20,744 nucleotides of DNA from Chloroflexota bacterium (GCA_021813085.1 JAKAMA010000003.1:1-20744), one strand, 5' to 3'; shown: positions 1-8,436, counted from the first letter of the stretch. Notes: a model not told the origin generated them from the letters alone. Made by a program: numbers and translations.

Positions 1-30
1 CCCGCGCGGGCTGCGGCGTCCGCACCCCCG

Positions 31-54
31 TAGGGGCGCTGCTTGCCGCGCCCC
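31..54. repeat. GTAGGGGC-type hairpin
   Basis: GGGGCGC (33-39) and GCGCCCC (48-54) are perfect 7-base inverted arms around an 8-base loop, preceded by GTA. The start and layout resemble the GTAGGGGCACAA hairpins at 19937-20022, so both may belong to one dispersed palindromic repeat family. It could also act as a transcription terminator for the minus-strand operon, although no U-tract follows. Confidence 0.5.
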
Positions 55-200
55 GATCCACGCGAAGCCTGACCGGAAGGGACACGCGCCGCCGCGGGAG
101 GCGCGAGCGGCATCCCTGCCGGGTCGCTTGTACCGGAGTATCGGGACTACCGCGCCGCGATGCCGTAGGTGCTTCGCCCGATGATCGCCGGGCGGCGCGC

Positions 201-305
201 TCATCTGCGGCAGCAGGCGCCGCCGCGTCGCGTGCCGCGCACCGGCCGTCCGCTTGTCTTCCACTTGCGGTTGGTCGCCGCCGCGATGGCGCTCGCGTCC
301 TCCAT
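201..305 (-). CDS. Possible small ORF, 34 residues, unknown
   Basis: An ATG at 303-305 (minus strand) is preceded by the purine-rich GGGAGGAGGG ending 3 bases upstream, an ideal Shine-Dalgarno. The frame runs 34 codons to TGA at 201-203. The product starts MEDASAIAAATNRKW, is basic, and ends GGACCRR with two adjacent cysteines. It follows the rhomboid-like gene on the same strand by about 70 bases and could be the last gene of that operon. I do not recognise it. The strong ribosome-binding site is the only real support, and the reading frame could be chance in GC-rich DNA. Confidence 0.3.
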   Translation of the reverse strand: MEDASAIAAATNRKWKTSGRPVRGTRRGGACCRR

Positions 306-374
306 GATCCCTCCTCCCAGACGGCCCGTGCGGCCGTCGCTGGGGCCTCCGTCCGGTTGGTCGATGCCGCAACT

Positions 375-1040
375 CTACGCGATGCCGCGGACGGTCTCGT
401 CGCGCGCGCGGGACGCTTGCGCGCGCCGCGTCAGCAGCCCCAGCGCCACGCCCCCCGCCGCGCCCACCGCGTGCTCGATGCCCACCTGGCCGCCGCTGTA
501 CAGTGCGCCGCCGATGAGCCAGGCGAGGAGCCCGCCCACGGCGAACGCGCGCAGGCGCGGCGGCAGCAGCATCGCAGCGGTCGCGGCGCACGACGTCGCG
601 GCCACGGACGAGCCGAGGTCGCGCGTGTGCGCGTACTCGTCGAGTGTGCGCGATCCGAGCGCCGCGCCCACCGAAAAGATACCGAGCGAGATGAACGTCG
701 TGAGGATGTCGATGCCAAAGAACGCGACCAGCGTCCGCCACGATCCGGCCAGCCACTCGCACGCCCCGAGGGCCAGCACCAGGAACAGCGCCCCGGCCGG
801 ATTGATCCCCGGCTGCGCCTGCACGAGTGCGTCCACCGGCAGCACGTACAATCGGCCGCTGCGGAGCACGTCGATGTCGACACCAATCGCCGCCACGATC
901 GACGCGTGTTGCGGCCGCGCGACGGTGCCCGTCACGATGCCAGCGCCGATGATGACCGCCGACAGGATGATCGTGACCGGAAAGCGGCGCGCGAGGCGAA
1001 TGAGCGGGCTGCGCGCTGCCGCCGCTCCGTGCCCGCTCAC
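375..1040 (-). CDS. Rhomboid-fold multi-pass membrane protein
   Basis: This 221-residue protein starts with GTG at 1040 and overlaps the stop of the synthase gene by 4 bases (GTGA), so translation is probably coupled. About six hydrophobic segments are visible. Near the C-terminus EHAVGAAGG fits the HxxGxxxG pattern of rhomboid TM6, and upstream DLGSSVAA resembles the TM4 GxS serine region. The usual glycine after the serine (GxSG) is replaced by valine. Known of the family: rhomboids are intramembrane serine proteases, but many rhomboid-like proteins are inactive. Inferred: a rhomboid-fold protein of uncertain protease activity, possibly acting on or stabilising the lipid-modifying partners encoded just upstream. 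Other small multi-pass families cannot be ruled out. Confidence 0.6.
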   Translation of the reverse strand: MSGHGAAAARSPLIRLARRFPVTIILSAVIIGAGIVTGTVARPQHASIVAAIGVDIDVLRSGRLYVLPVDALVQAQPGINPAGALFLVLALGACEWLAGSWRTLVAFFGIDILTTFISLGIFSVGAALGSRTLDEYAHTRDLGSSVAATSCAATAAMLLPPRLRAFAVGGLLAWLIGGALYSGGQVGIEHAVGAAGGVALGLLTRRAQASRARDETVRGIA

Positions 1041-2728
1041 GCGGCCGGCGCCGCCCGCTGTGCGCGGGCCTGGCGCAGCTCAACGCGCGGGCCCCGCCGC
1101 ACCTCGCCGGCGCGCGCTACGGCCAGCGCCACGCCCGGCAACTGCATCTCGCTGTGATATACGAGGTAGCGCGCCTCCCAGACCGGCGAGAACTTCTCCT
1201 TGAACTCGCGCAGCCCCGTGTATCGGAACAGGAAGCTGCCGCGACGGTAGAGCAGGTGCATCGCGCGTTCCGCCGGCGACCGCGGCGTGCTCACCTCCGA
1301 GCCGCTGAACGGCGAGAGCCCCAGGTTCATCCCGGTAAAGCCTTGCTGCCGGAAGTACTCAATGAGCGACACGTACAGGAAGTCGGCCACTCCCCTGGGC
1401 TCCGTGCCGTACCTCAGCATGTCGAAGTTGCCCTCCCGCGACGTGTACGAGGGGATGATGTTCGTGAAGCCGGCGATCGTCCCGTCGCCCGCGCGTGCCA
1501 CCATGACCGGGCACTCCTGGAGGGCCGCGAGGTCGAACTGTCCCAGCGTGAACGTGCGCTCGCGGCGATTCCCGTGCGCCAGCCATGCGTCCGAGATCTC
1601 CCGCAGCCGCCGGAGCAGATCGTCGCTGTGCGGCGGAGTGAGCACCTCCGCCCGATAGCCCTCGCGCGCGAACCGGTTCATCGTGGCGCGCAGGTGCTTC
1701 GTCCGGTGCCCGGAGAGCGAGAACGACTGCACCGGCACGACGCCTTCCTCGCCAATCTTCAGCGCCTTCATCCCGTGCTTCACGTACAGTCCGAGATAGC
1801 GTGGCGTGGCCTGGTGGAACGCGTACGCCCAGCCGTCCAGCTCGCAGTGCTGCTGGAACGCGTCCAGCAGCTCGGAGAACTCCCGCCGGTCGCCGATCGG
1901 GTCGCCCATCACGACCGCTGTGCTGCCGACCACCTTGTACGCGAGCACCGCGCCGCCGCCTTCCGAAAAGAAGTACGACTTGTCAGGCAACAGCGCGAAA
2001 TACGCGATCGACGACGTGCCGTAGCGCTCGAGCAGGCGACGCACGCGCTCCCGCTCGGCGCGTCCGATGCTCGCCCGGTGGATCACCGGCTGCAGGAGGA
2101 GTGTGACGCCCAGCATCATGACGGCGAGGAACGCGACCCGCACCGAATCGACGAACCAGACGCCGTGGCCCGTCCTCGGCTGGACGTCGGATGCCGGCAC
2201 GATGAACAGCAGCCTCACCGTGTCCTGCACCGCGGTGCCGAACGGGATCGGGTGCTTGAACTCGCGGTCGAGCATGTACAGCCCGACGACGCTGTATGCG
2301 AACACGCCGCTCAGCCCCAGCACGAGCATCCAGATGCCGCGCATCGCCGTCGGCGGGTCGCTCCGCGCCGGGAACTCCGGCCGTGCGCCGACCAGCGCGC
2401 CCGCGAGCGCCAGGCTGGCGAAGGTCCCCCACAGGTCCACATTCTTTACCGGGTGCGCCGCCACCGAGCCCGCGGTGGCCGCCAGCGCGATCGCCCAGGC
2501 GTTCCGTTTGCCGTGCCACAGCCCCGGCACGGTCGCCAGCAGCAGGATCCCCAGGATCACGAGCAGGAAGCGGCTGCCGTTGAGCGGCCCGTGCGGCACG
2601 ATGTCAAACTCTCCGGCGCTCGTGAGCGGTGTGCGAAATGCCGTGAAGAGCGTGTTGAACAACCCCAGCCCCGCCGCTGCCAGAGCGATCAGCCGCCGCT
2701 CGAGCTGACTCGAGGGCCGCCGCGTCAT
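1037..2728 (-). CDS. MprF-type aminoacyl-phosphatidylglycerol synthase
   Basis: The protein has 563 residues, with about six membrane segments in residues 17-215 and a cytoplasmic GNAT-fold domain from about 235 to 550. The C-terminal half matches the LPG synthase C-terminal (DUF2156) family: YGTSSIAYFALLPDKSYFF near 236-254, then VVMGDPIGD near 272-280, and later NFDMLRY and MNLGLSPFSG. Family role: transfer of an amino acid (often lysine) from aminoacyl-tRNA to phosphatidylglycerol, which lowers negative surface charge and gives resistance to cationic peptides. The amino acid used here cannot be read from sequence. The gene overlaps the flippase gene by 4 bases (ATGA). In canonical MprF the flippase and synthase are one polypeptide. 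Here the flippase is separate and the synthase keeps its own short membrane region. Confidence 0.85.
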   Translation of the reverse strand: MTRRPSSQLERRLIALAAAGLGLFNTLFTAFRTPLTSAGEFDIVPHGPLNGSRFLLVILGILLLATVPGLWHGKRNAWAIALAATAGSVAAHPVKNVDLWGTFASLALAGALVGARPEFPARSDPPTAMRGIWMLVLGLSGVFAYSVVGLYMLDREFKHPIPFGTAVQDTVRLLFIVPASDVQPRTGHGVWFVDSVRVAFLAVMMLGVTLLLQPVIHRASIGRAERERVRRLLERYGTSSIAYFALLPDKSYFFSEGGGAVLAYKVVGSTAVVMGDPIGDRREFSELLDAFQQHCELDGWAYAFHQATPRYLGLYVKHGMKALKIGEEGVVPVQSFSLSGHRTKHLRATMNRFAREGYRAEVLTPPHSDDLLRRLREISDAWLAHGNRRERTFTLGQFDLAALQECPVMVARAGDGTIAGFTNIIPSYTSREGNFDMLRYGTEPRGVADFLYVSLIEYFRQQGFTGMNLGLSPFSGSEVSTPRSPAERAMHLLYRRGSFLFRYTGLREFKEKFSPVWEARYLVYHSEMQLPGVALAVARAGEVRRGPRVELRQARAQRAAPAA

Positions 2729-3777
2729 CGTGCCTCCCCTCGGTCGTCCGGCGCGGCCCGCAACAGGCGCAGGCTCAGCGCACCCAACGCCACCGGCAGC
2801 CAGAAGTCAAACAGCCGGAACCCCAGCGCCACGGCGATCGCCTCCGTCTGCCCGACGCCGAACGACACCAGCAGCACGCTCAGCGACGCCTCGACGAATC
2901 CGAGTCCCGCTGGCTTGATGGCGATCATCGAGAACAGCAGCGAGATGGCATACGCAGCCAGCGCCAGCTCGAAGCTGATGTCGGCGTGCAGGGCCAGCGC
3001 CACCAGATAGAGCACTGCCACACCCAACAGTTCCACGCCCAGCGCGTGCGCGGCCGGGACGACATACGACCGCGGGTGCTGCTTCATGTGCGCGATCGCG
3101 TCGTAGAGCTCCGCCGCATGCTCGCGGGCTGCTGCGCGGTCCACAACCTGCGGCCGTCGCAGCATGCGCGCCGCAAGGTTCAGCGGGCGCGTCGCCAGCC
3201 CGTACATGCGTTCGAGCGATGCCTCGCTCCGCATCCCGAGCGCCGCCGCCCCGCCGAGCGCCATGACGATCGCGAAGATCGCCCCCGCTGCCACCGCCTC
3301 TGCCGTCGAGAGTGACCCGCGGACGTACAGCAGGACCAGCGCCGCGATGAGGACCGTGAAATACGCCAGGTAGCCGAGCACATACGCGGTGAAGTAGCCG
3401 GCGGTGATGCGCGCCGCCGACTCGCCGGTGCGCCGGCCCTCCCGCAAGTAGAGCGCGATCCCGCCGATCCCGCCCGTCTTCGAGACGAGGTTGACGAAGT
3501 GCGACGCCGACGTTAGCAGCAGGAAGCGCCCGGTCGCCGCGCGCACCCGGTTCGCCCGGAACGACGACGCATAGAACAGCGCCAGATTCAGGACGAATGC
3601 CGCCTCGACGGTCGCCGCCAGCGCGATAAACTCCCATCGTGCCGACGCGATCGCGCCAGCGATGCGGCTCAGCTCATGCACCTGCGTGATCACAGCGGCC
3701 GCCGCGGCGATCCCAAGGCCGAGCCAGAGCAGCTTCACCAACGGTAGGTGGCGGTCCGCTGTCGTCTGCATCGACAT
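2725..3777 (-). CDS. Lysyl-phosphatidylglycerol flippase-like membrane protein
   Basis: This 350-residue polytopic protein is of the LPG_synthase_TM (UPF0104/AglD-like) family. Typical signatures are [11 protein letters not shown] near 96-106 in the first conserved loop and [12 protein letters not shown] near the C-terminus, where relatives usually have PGGLGxxE. Known role: the MprF flippase half moves aminoacylated phospholipid to the outer leaflet, and stand-alone relatives also occur. It is the first gene of the minus-strand operon. The next gene is the cognate synthase, with start and stop sharing ATGA at 2725-2728, which supports a flippase job. ATG at 3777 was chosen, with a GGGG-containing purine stretch about 8 bases upstream. 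A second ATG lies two codons later. Confidence 0.8.
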   Translation of the reverse strand: MSMQTTADRHLPLVKLLWLGLGIAAAAAVITQVHELSRIAGAIASARWEFIALAATVEAAFVLNLALFYASSFRANRVRAATGRFLLLTSASHFVNLVSKTGGIGGIALYLREGRRTGESAARITAGYFTAYVLGYLAYFTVLIAALVLLYVRGSLSTAEAVAAGAIFAIVMALGGAAALGMRSEASLERMYGLATRPLNLAARMLRRPQVVDRAAAREHAAELYDAIAHMKQHPRSYVVPAAHALGVELLGVAVLYLVALALHADISFELALAAYAISLLFSMIAIKPAGLGFVEASLSVLLVSFGVGQTEAIAVALGFRLFDFWLPVALGALSLRLLRAAPDDRGEAR

Positions 3778-3893
3778 CAGATGATCCCCGCTGCTCCGTC
3801 GCGTGGCAAGGATCCTCTGGCGCGCTCACCGGGCCGGGCGGCAAGGGCCCCGTGTGCGAGGGCTGCGGGTGTGGGCGCGCTTACGTTTGTGAA

Positions 3894-3923
3894 TTGACCT
3901 ACAATGCGCGTAGTTGTTACGAT
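3894..3923 (+). promoter_or_regulatory. Candidate sigma-70-type promoter of the nuo operon
   Basis: TTGACC (3894-3899, 5 of 6 to the -35 consensus) is followed after 18 bases by TACGAT (3918-3923, 4 of 6 to the -10 consensus). It lies in the A/T-richest part of the divergent intergenic region. Transcription would start around 3930, giving a leader of about 70 bases before nuoA. Confidence 0.4.
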
Positions 3924-3990
3924 CCCGTTTGGGTCTCGGGCAGCGGCCCCGCGCGCCAACCAGCGCACGGGCACCGGGCCGTCCCGGGCG

Positions 3991-3997
3991 GGAGAGG
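3991..3997 (+). promoter_or_regulatory. Ribosome binding site deciding the nuoA start
   Basis: GGAGAGG at 3991-3997 lies 5 bases before TTG at 4003. The upstream ATG at 3904 has no Shine-Dalgarno and overlaps the predicted promoter, so the TTG is preferred. It also yields a normal NuoA length. Confidence 0.65.
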
Positions 3998-4002
3998 ATC
4001 GC

Positions 4003-4380
4003 TTGCCGTTCCAGACTCTGCTCGACAACTATCTGGCCGTCTTCCTGGCGGCCATCGTCGGCTTCATCCTCACCGCCACCGCCCTCATCGGCGCGAGACT
4101 GCTCGCGCCCTACTCGAAGGAGCGCGGCAAGAGCGTCTCCTACGAGTGCGGCATGCTGCCGATTGGCCGCGCCCGCGCCCAGATCCACATCCGCTACTAC
4201 CTCTTCGCCATCCTCTTCCTCATCTTCGACGTCGAAGCCGTGTTCCTCTTCCCCTGGGCCGCCACCTTCTCCGCCGCCGGCAAGGCGGCGTTCTGGGAGA
4301 TGGTGATGTTCATCGGCATCCTCGCCGCCGGCTTAGGTTACGCCTGGAAGAAGGGAGTGCTGCAGTGGACCAAGCAGTAG
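4003..4380 (+). CDS. nuoA: NADH-quinone oxidoreductase subunit A
   Basis: NuoA is a small three-helix membrane subunit of complex I next to the quinone-binding site. The 125-residue product from TTG 4003 has the family hallmarks: SYECGM at 46-51 in the TM1-TM2 loop and [12 protein letters not shown] at 75-86 with the conserved acidic residues. The length is typical of the family. An ATG at 3904 is in frame but would add 33 low-complexity residues unlike NuoA and has no ribosome binding site. It is the first gene of the 11-gene nuo operon, and its 3' end overlaps the nuoB start by 16 bases, suggesting translational coupling. Confidence 0.93.
   Translation: MPFQTLLDNYLAVFLAAIVGFILTATALIGARLLAPYSKERGKSVSYECGMLPIGRARAQIHIRYYLFAILFLIFDVEAVFLFPWAATFSAAGKAAFWEMVMFIGILAAGLGYAWKKGVLQWTKQ
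4351..4357 (+). promoter_or_regulatory. Ribosome binding site for nuoB, inside nuoA
   Basis: AAGGGAG at 4351-4357 lies 7 bases before GTG at 4365. It supports starting nuoB inside the end of nuoA rather than at the later in-frame GTG at 4383 or at far-upstream starts in the same frame. Confidence 0.6.
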
Positions 4381-4997
4381 AGGTGCAGGGCGCTGCCGCC
4401 GTCGTCACCACCGCCGCGCCCGACAGCAAGACCATCGAGGGCGCCCCCGTCGTCGCCCCGCGGCGCGAGAAGACCGGCATCGAGCGCGAGCAGGAGCGGC
4501 TCACCCCGGCGCCGTATGAGCCGGGCGTCGCCCTGTACCGCCAGATCCTGCCCGGCATCATGCAGGTCCCGGCCGACGCGCTGCTCGCCATCTCCCGCAA
4601 GTCGTCGCTCTGGCCGATGACCTTCGGCCTCGCCTGCTGCGCGATCGAGATGATCGCCACCTTCATGCCGCGCTACGACCTCGACCGCTTCGGCGTCGTC
4701 CCCTGGCCGTCGCCGCGCCAGTCCGACGTAATGATCGTCTCCGGCACCGTCACGAAGAAGATGGCGCCGGCCGTCAAGCTGCTCTACGAGCAGATGCCGA
4801 ACCCGAAGTGGGTCATCTCGATGGGCGCCTGCGCGACCAACGGCGGCCCCTACACGCGCTACGACCGCGTCCTGCAGGGCGTCGACAAGATCATCCCGGT
4901 CGATGTCTACGTCCCTGGCTGCCCGCCCCGCCCGGAGGCGCTGCTCGACGGCTTCCTCGCGCTCCAGCACAAGATCATGGAGGAGCGCAACACGTAA
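4365..4997 (+). CDS. nuoB: NADH-quinone oxidoreductase subunit B
   Basis: NuoB (PSST) carries the terminal [4Fe-4S] cluster N2, which passes electrons to quinone. In the 210-residue product the tandem cysteines are residues 91-92 ([10 protein letters not shown]), and the other two ligands lie in MGACATNGG and [11 protein letters not shown], so all four N2 ligands are present. GTG 4365 was chosen for its Shine-Dalgarno. The first ~45 residues are an Ala/Val/Pro/Thr-rich and then charged extension ahead of the conserved core, and that part of the start is the least certain. The gene overlaps nuoA by 16 bases and shares one base with the nuoC ATG (TAATG). Confidence 0.92.
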   Translation: MDQAVEVQGAAAVVTTAAPDSKTIEGAPVVAPRREKTGIEREQERLTPAPYEPGVALYRQILPGIMQVPADALLAISRKSSLWPMTFGLACCAIEMIATFMPRYDLDRFGVVPWPSPRQSDVMIVSGTVTKKMAPAVKLLYEQMPNPKWVISMGACATNGGPYTRYDRVLQGVDKIIPVDVYVPGCPPRPEALLDGFLALQHKIMEERNT

Positions 4998-5698
4998 TGG
5001 CGGAAGGCGAAGAGCAGCAGGCCGCGCCGGCACCTGGCGAAGCCGACGGTGCGCCCGGAAGTCCACCCCCGCCCGCGGCATCGGCGGCGGCGAGCGGTGC
5101 GACACCGCCGAAGCCCGCCGCCGCGAAGCCACCGCGCCCCGCCCGCGAGGCGGAGCCAAAGGAAGCCCCCCGCGTCGCGCCCCCGCCGGGCAGCATCAAC
5201 GAGACGCTCGCCGCTGCCGTCCCCGGCGTCGCCATGCGCGCCTACCTGGTGCCCGCGCTGGCCGGCGAGTCCGTCGCCGTCGAGGTCGCGCCGGCCGATG
5301 TGCCGGCCGTGATGACCGCCGCCCGCGACGACCCGCGTCTCGCCCTCACGTACCTGCGCTGCCTCTCCGGCGTCGACTGGCAGGACGAAGGGCTCGAGGT
5401 CGTCTACCACCTCGCCTCATTCGATACAGGCCAGCAGCTCACGCTGAAGACGCGCGTCACGTACGCTGACCCCGTCGTCCCGAGCGTCGCGTCGATCTTC
5501 CCGGCCGCCGACTGGCACGAGCGCGAGGCCCGCGACATGTTCGGCATCGTCTTCGAAGGCCACCCGAACCTCGTGCCCATCCTGCTGCCCGACGACATGA
5601 CCGACCACTTCCCCCTCCGCAAGGACAATCCCCTGCAGGAGATCGACGAGTGGCAGGGCGAGAACCTGCGCGAGGGCGCGGGCGAGGGGGACGAATAA
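4997..5698 (+). CDS. nuoC: NADH-quinone oxidoreductase subunit C with Ala/Pro-rich N-terminal extension
   Basis: NuoC (30 kDa subunit) is a peripheral scaffold subunit of the quinone module. The 233-residue product has the 30 kDa signature at 173-210: WHEREARDMFGIVFEGHP, then ILLPDD and PLRKD. Residues about 1-65 are unusual, a low-complexity stretch rich in Ala, Pro, Gly and Lys/Glu before the folded domain starts around GSINETLAAAVPG. ATG at 4997 overlaps the nuoB stop by one base, which supports translation of the extension, although a later start cannot be excluded. nuoD follows with no gap. Confidence 0.92.
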   Translation: MAEGEEQQAAPAPGEADGAPGSPPPPAASAAASGATPPKPAAAKPPRPAREAEPKEAPRVAPPPGSINETLAAAVPGVAMRAYLVPALAGESVAVEVAPADVPAVMTAARDDPRLALTYLRCLSGVDWQDEGLEVVYHLASFDTGQQLTLKTRVTYADPVVPSVASIFPAADWHEREARDMFGIVFEGHPNLVPILLPDDMTDHFPLRKDNPLQEIDEWQGENLREGAGEGDE

Positions 5699-6823
5699 GT
5701 GGTGGTCGAGCAGGACGCCCCGGAGATCGTCGACATCCCGATCAACATGGGCCCGCAGCACCCCAGCACGCACGGGGTCTTTCGCATGGTGCTCGTCGTG
5801 TCCGGCGAGCAGGTGCTCGATGTGACGCCCCACATCGGCTACATGCACCGCGGCGGCGAGAAGCTGATGGAGACCATGGACTTCCGCCAGGGCATCGGCT
5901 ATGCCGACCGCACCGAGTACCTGGCCCAGTTCAGCGCCGAGCTCGCCTACTGCCTGGCCGTCGAGCGCCTGATGGACATCGAGGTGCCCGAGCGCGCCCA
6001 GTACATCCGCGTCATCCTCACCGAGCTGAACCGCCTCAGCAGCCACTTCATGTTCATGGGCGCGTTCGGCATCGATTCCGGCCTCTTCGGCACGAGCTTC
6101 ACCTACGCCTTCCGCGAGCGCGAGTACATCCAGGACGTCTTCGAGGAGGTGTCCGGGGACCGGCTGATGTACGCCTACTTTCGCGTCGGCGGGCTTGCCT
6201 GGGAGGTCACCGACAACTTCGTCGAGCGCGTCCACGAGGTGCTGAAGTCGTCGGCGCAGGGGATCCAGGATCTCGACGACCTGCTCACCCGCAACGAGAT
6301 CTTCGTCGCGCGCTGCCAGAACATCGGCGCCTTCACCGCGCAGCAGGCGATTGCCAACGGCCTCAGCGGCCCCCTCCTGCGCGCCTCCGGGGTGCCGTGG
6401 GACCTCCGCAAGGACGAGCCGTACAGCGTCTACGACCGCTTCAAGTTCGAGGTCCCGGTCGGCCACTACGGGGACGTCTACGACCGCTACCTGGTGCGGC
6501 TCGAAGAGATGCGCCAGTCGATCAAGATCATCGAGCAGGCGCTCGAGCAGCTCCCGCCCGAAGGCCCGATCGTGCCCGAGAAGATGCCGCGCCGCCTGCG
6601 GACGCCCCCGGGCGAGGTCTACGCGAAGGTCGAGGCGCCACGCGGCGAGTGGGGCGTCTACCTCGTCTCGAAGGGCGGCGACAAGCCGTACCGTCTGAAG
6701 ATGCGCTCGCCCTCGTTCTGCAACCTCTCCGCCCTGCGTGAGATGACGATTGGACAGTACCTGGCGGATGCCGTCATGATCCTGGGCTCGATGGATATCG
6801 TGCTCTGCTGTGTGGACAGGTAG
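5699..6823 (+). CDS. nuoD: NADH-quinone oxidoreductase subunit D
   Basis: NuoD (49 kDa subunit) is related to the [NiFe]-hydrogenase large subunit and forms the quinone-head pocket with NuoB. The 374-residue product has GPQHPSTHG at 18-26, including the quinone-pocket histidine, then IGYMHRGGEKL and RTEYLAQ with the expected tyrosine at residue 74. GTG at 5699 directly abuts the nuoC stop. GGCGAGGGGG ends 8 bases upstream as the ribosome binding site. The last residues read DIVLCCVDR. The family usually ends near DxVxGxVDR, so the two adjacent cysteines are noteworthy. The next gene is nuoH, so nuoE, nuoF and nuoG are missing from their usual place. Confidence 0.95.
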   Translation: MVVEQDAPEIVDIPINMGPQHPSTHGVFRMVLVVSGEQVLDVTPHIGYMHRGGEKLMETMDFRQGIGYADRTEYLAQFSAELAYCLAVERLMDIEVPERAQYIRVILTELNRLSSHFMFMGAFGIDSGLFGTSFTYAFREREYIQDVFEEVSGDRLMYAYFRVGGLAWEVTDNFVERVHEVLKSSAQGIQDLDDLLTRNEIFVARCQNIGAFTAQQAIANGLSGPLLRASGVPWDLRKDEPYSVYDRFKFEVPVGHYGDVYDRYLVRLEEMRQSIKIIEQALEQLPPEGPIVPEKMPRRLRTPPGEVYAKVEAPRGEWGVYLVSKGGDKPYRLKMRSPSFCNLSALREMTIGQYLADAVMILGSMDIVLCCVDR

Positions 6824-6832
6824 GCTCGTCGC

Positions 6833-7971
6833 GTGACCGTTCTCGGCGCCCCGCTCGTCAACCTCAACCAGCACTGGCTGAGCACGCTGCTCGGCATCGT
6901 CGCGCTCACGCTCGTCATGACCTTCGCCGTCATGTTCGCCACCTACTACGAGCGCAAGGTCATCGCCCGCATCCAGCAGCGGCTCGGGCCGATGCGCACG
7001 GGCCCCTACGGCATCATGCAGGCCTTCGCCGACACCTTCAAGCTCGTCGCGAAGGAGGACCTGCGGCCCGCCACCGCCGACCCCGTTGCCTTCGAGCTCG
7101 CGGTCTTCGCCATCTTCATCCCCGCCTTCCTGGCGCTCATCGCCATCCCCTATACGCAGGACTGGATCGTCAGCCCCCTGCCGCTCAGCCTGCTCTACCT
7201 GCTCGCCGTCTCCGGCCTCTCCTTCATCGGCTTCCTGATGGCCGGCTGGGGCTCGGACAGCAAGTACGCGCTGCTCGGCGGCATGCGCGCCGCCGCGCAA
7301 CTCATCTCCTACGAGATCCCGCTGATCCTGGCGGCGATCGGCGTCGTCATGATCACGCGCACCGTGGACCTCTCGGCGATCGTCGTCTTCCAGCACAAGG
7401 TGCCGCTGATCGTCTGGCAGCCGCTTGGCTTTCTGATCTTCCTCACCGCTTCGATCGCGGAGCTCGAACGCCAGCCCTTCGATATCCCGACGGGTGAGTC
7501 CGAGGTCGCCGGCGGCGTCTTCATCGAGTACAGCGGCATCCGCTGGTCGATGTTCCAGCTCACGTCGTACGTCAACATGTACGTCTTCTCGCTGCTCGGC
7601 GCGCTCGTCTTTCTGGGCGGCTGGGAGTGGCCCTTCGGTCGCGATGTCGGCTGGGGCTACCAGCTTCTGCTGACGCTGGCGAAGATGAGCATCTTCATCG
7701 TCTTCTACCTCTGGGTGCGCGCCTCCCTGCCGCGCCTCCGCGTCGACCAGCTCATGTCCTACGCCTGGAAGGTGCTGATCCCGTTCGCGCTGGTCCAGAT
7801 CTTCCTCAACGGGCTCGTGCTCGTCTATGATTTGCCGGACGTGGCGCTGCTCATCACGTCCGGAGCCGGCGCGGCCGCACTGGTCTTCTTCATCTACCGG
7901 TCCGTCCGGGTCAAGCCGAGGAGGCCGCTCGAGATGGTCGCAAACGGCGTCGCGGCGAGGAGCGTGGTCTG

Positions 7972-7972
<1 letters not shown>
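6833..7972 (+). CDS. nuoH: NADH-quinone oxidoreductase subunit H
   Basis: NuoH (ND1) is the eight-helix membrane subunit that connects the quinone chamber with the proton-pumping arm. The 379-residue protein shows ERKVIARIQQRLGP at 40-53, KEDLRP near 74-79, ELERQPFD at 210-217, GESEVAGG at 221-228 and EYSG at 232-235. The conserved glutamate of the AEY/GEY motif that normally follows is replaced: the sequence here is LTSY, with Ser245 at that position. The start is GTG at 6833, 9 bases after nuoD, with only a weak Shine-Dalgarno. The stop shares one base with the nuoI ATG. Confidence 0.95.

Positions 7973-8432
<460 letters not shown>

Positions 8433-8436
<4 letters not shown>

Larger units (their letters stand above)
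1..374. other. Intergenic region downstream of the rhomboid-like gene
   Basis: No convincing long gene was found in this stretch. Open frames on the plus strand here run straight through the antisense of the minus-strand genes and have no recognisable product. It holds a GTAGGGGC-type hairpin near its left end and a possible very short minus-strand ORF with a good Shine-Dalgarno, both listed separately. No tRNA or rRNA was seen. Confidence 0.5.
3778..4002. other. Divergent intergenic region between flippase gene and nuoA
   Basis: This 225-base region separates the minus-strand lipid operon from the plus-strand nuo operon, so it must hold both promoters. Its middle (about 3881-3925) is visibly richer in A and T than the flanks and contains the best sigma-70-like match. 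No clear promoter was found for the minus strand. The open frames crossing the region on either strand have no recognisable product. Confidence 0.5.

Noticed and set aside
1154..3010. 618-codon plus-strand open frame opposite the lipid operon
   Set aside because: It is His/Arg/Pro-rich with no domain, and is antisense to two clearly recognisable membrane genes. High GC makes long antisense frames common.
3904..4002. nuoA start at ATG 3904
   Set aside because: There is no Shine-Dalgarno, it overlaps the predicted promoter, and the extra 33 residues do not resemble NuoA. TTG 4003 has a well-spaced GGAGAGG.
3777..4028. 83-codon minus-strand frame between the flippase gene and nuoA
   Set aside because: It overlaps the nuoA 5' end and the promoter region, and has basic low-complexity composition with no family resemblance.
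5417..7396. 659-codon minus-strand open frame opposite nuoC, nuoD and nuoH
   Set aside because: It is antisense to recognised complex I genes, with skewed composition and no recognisable domain.
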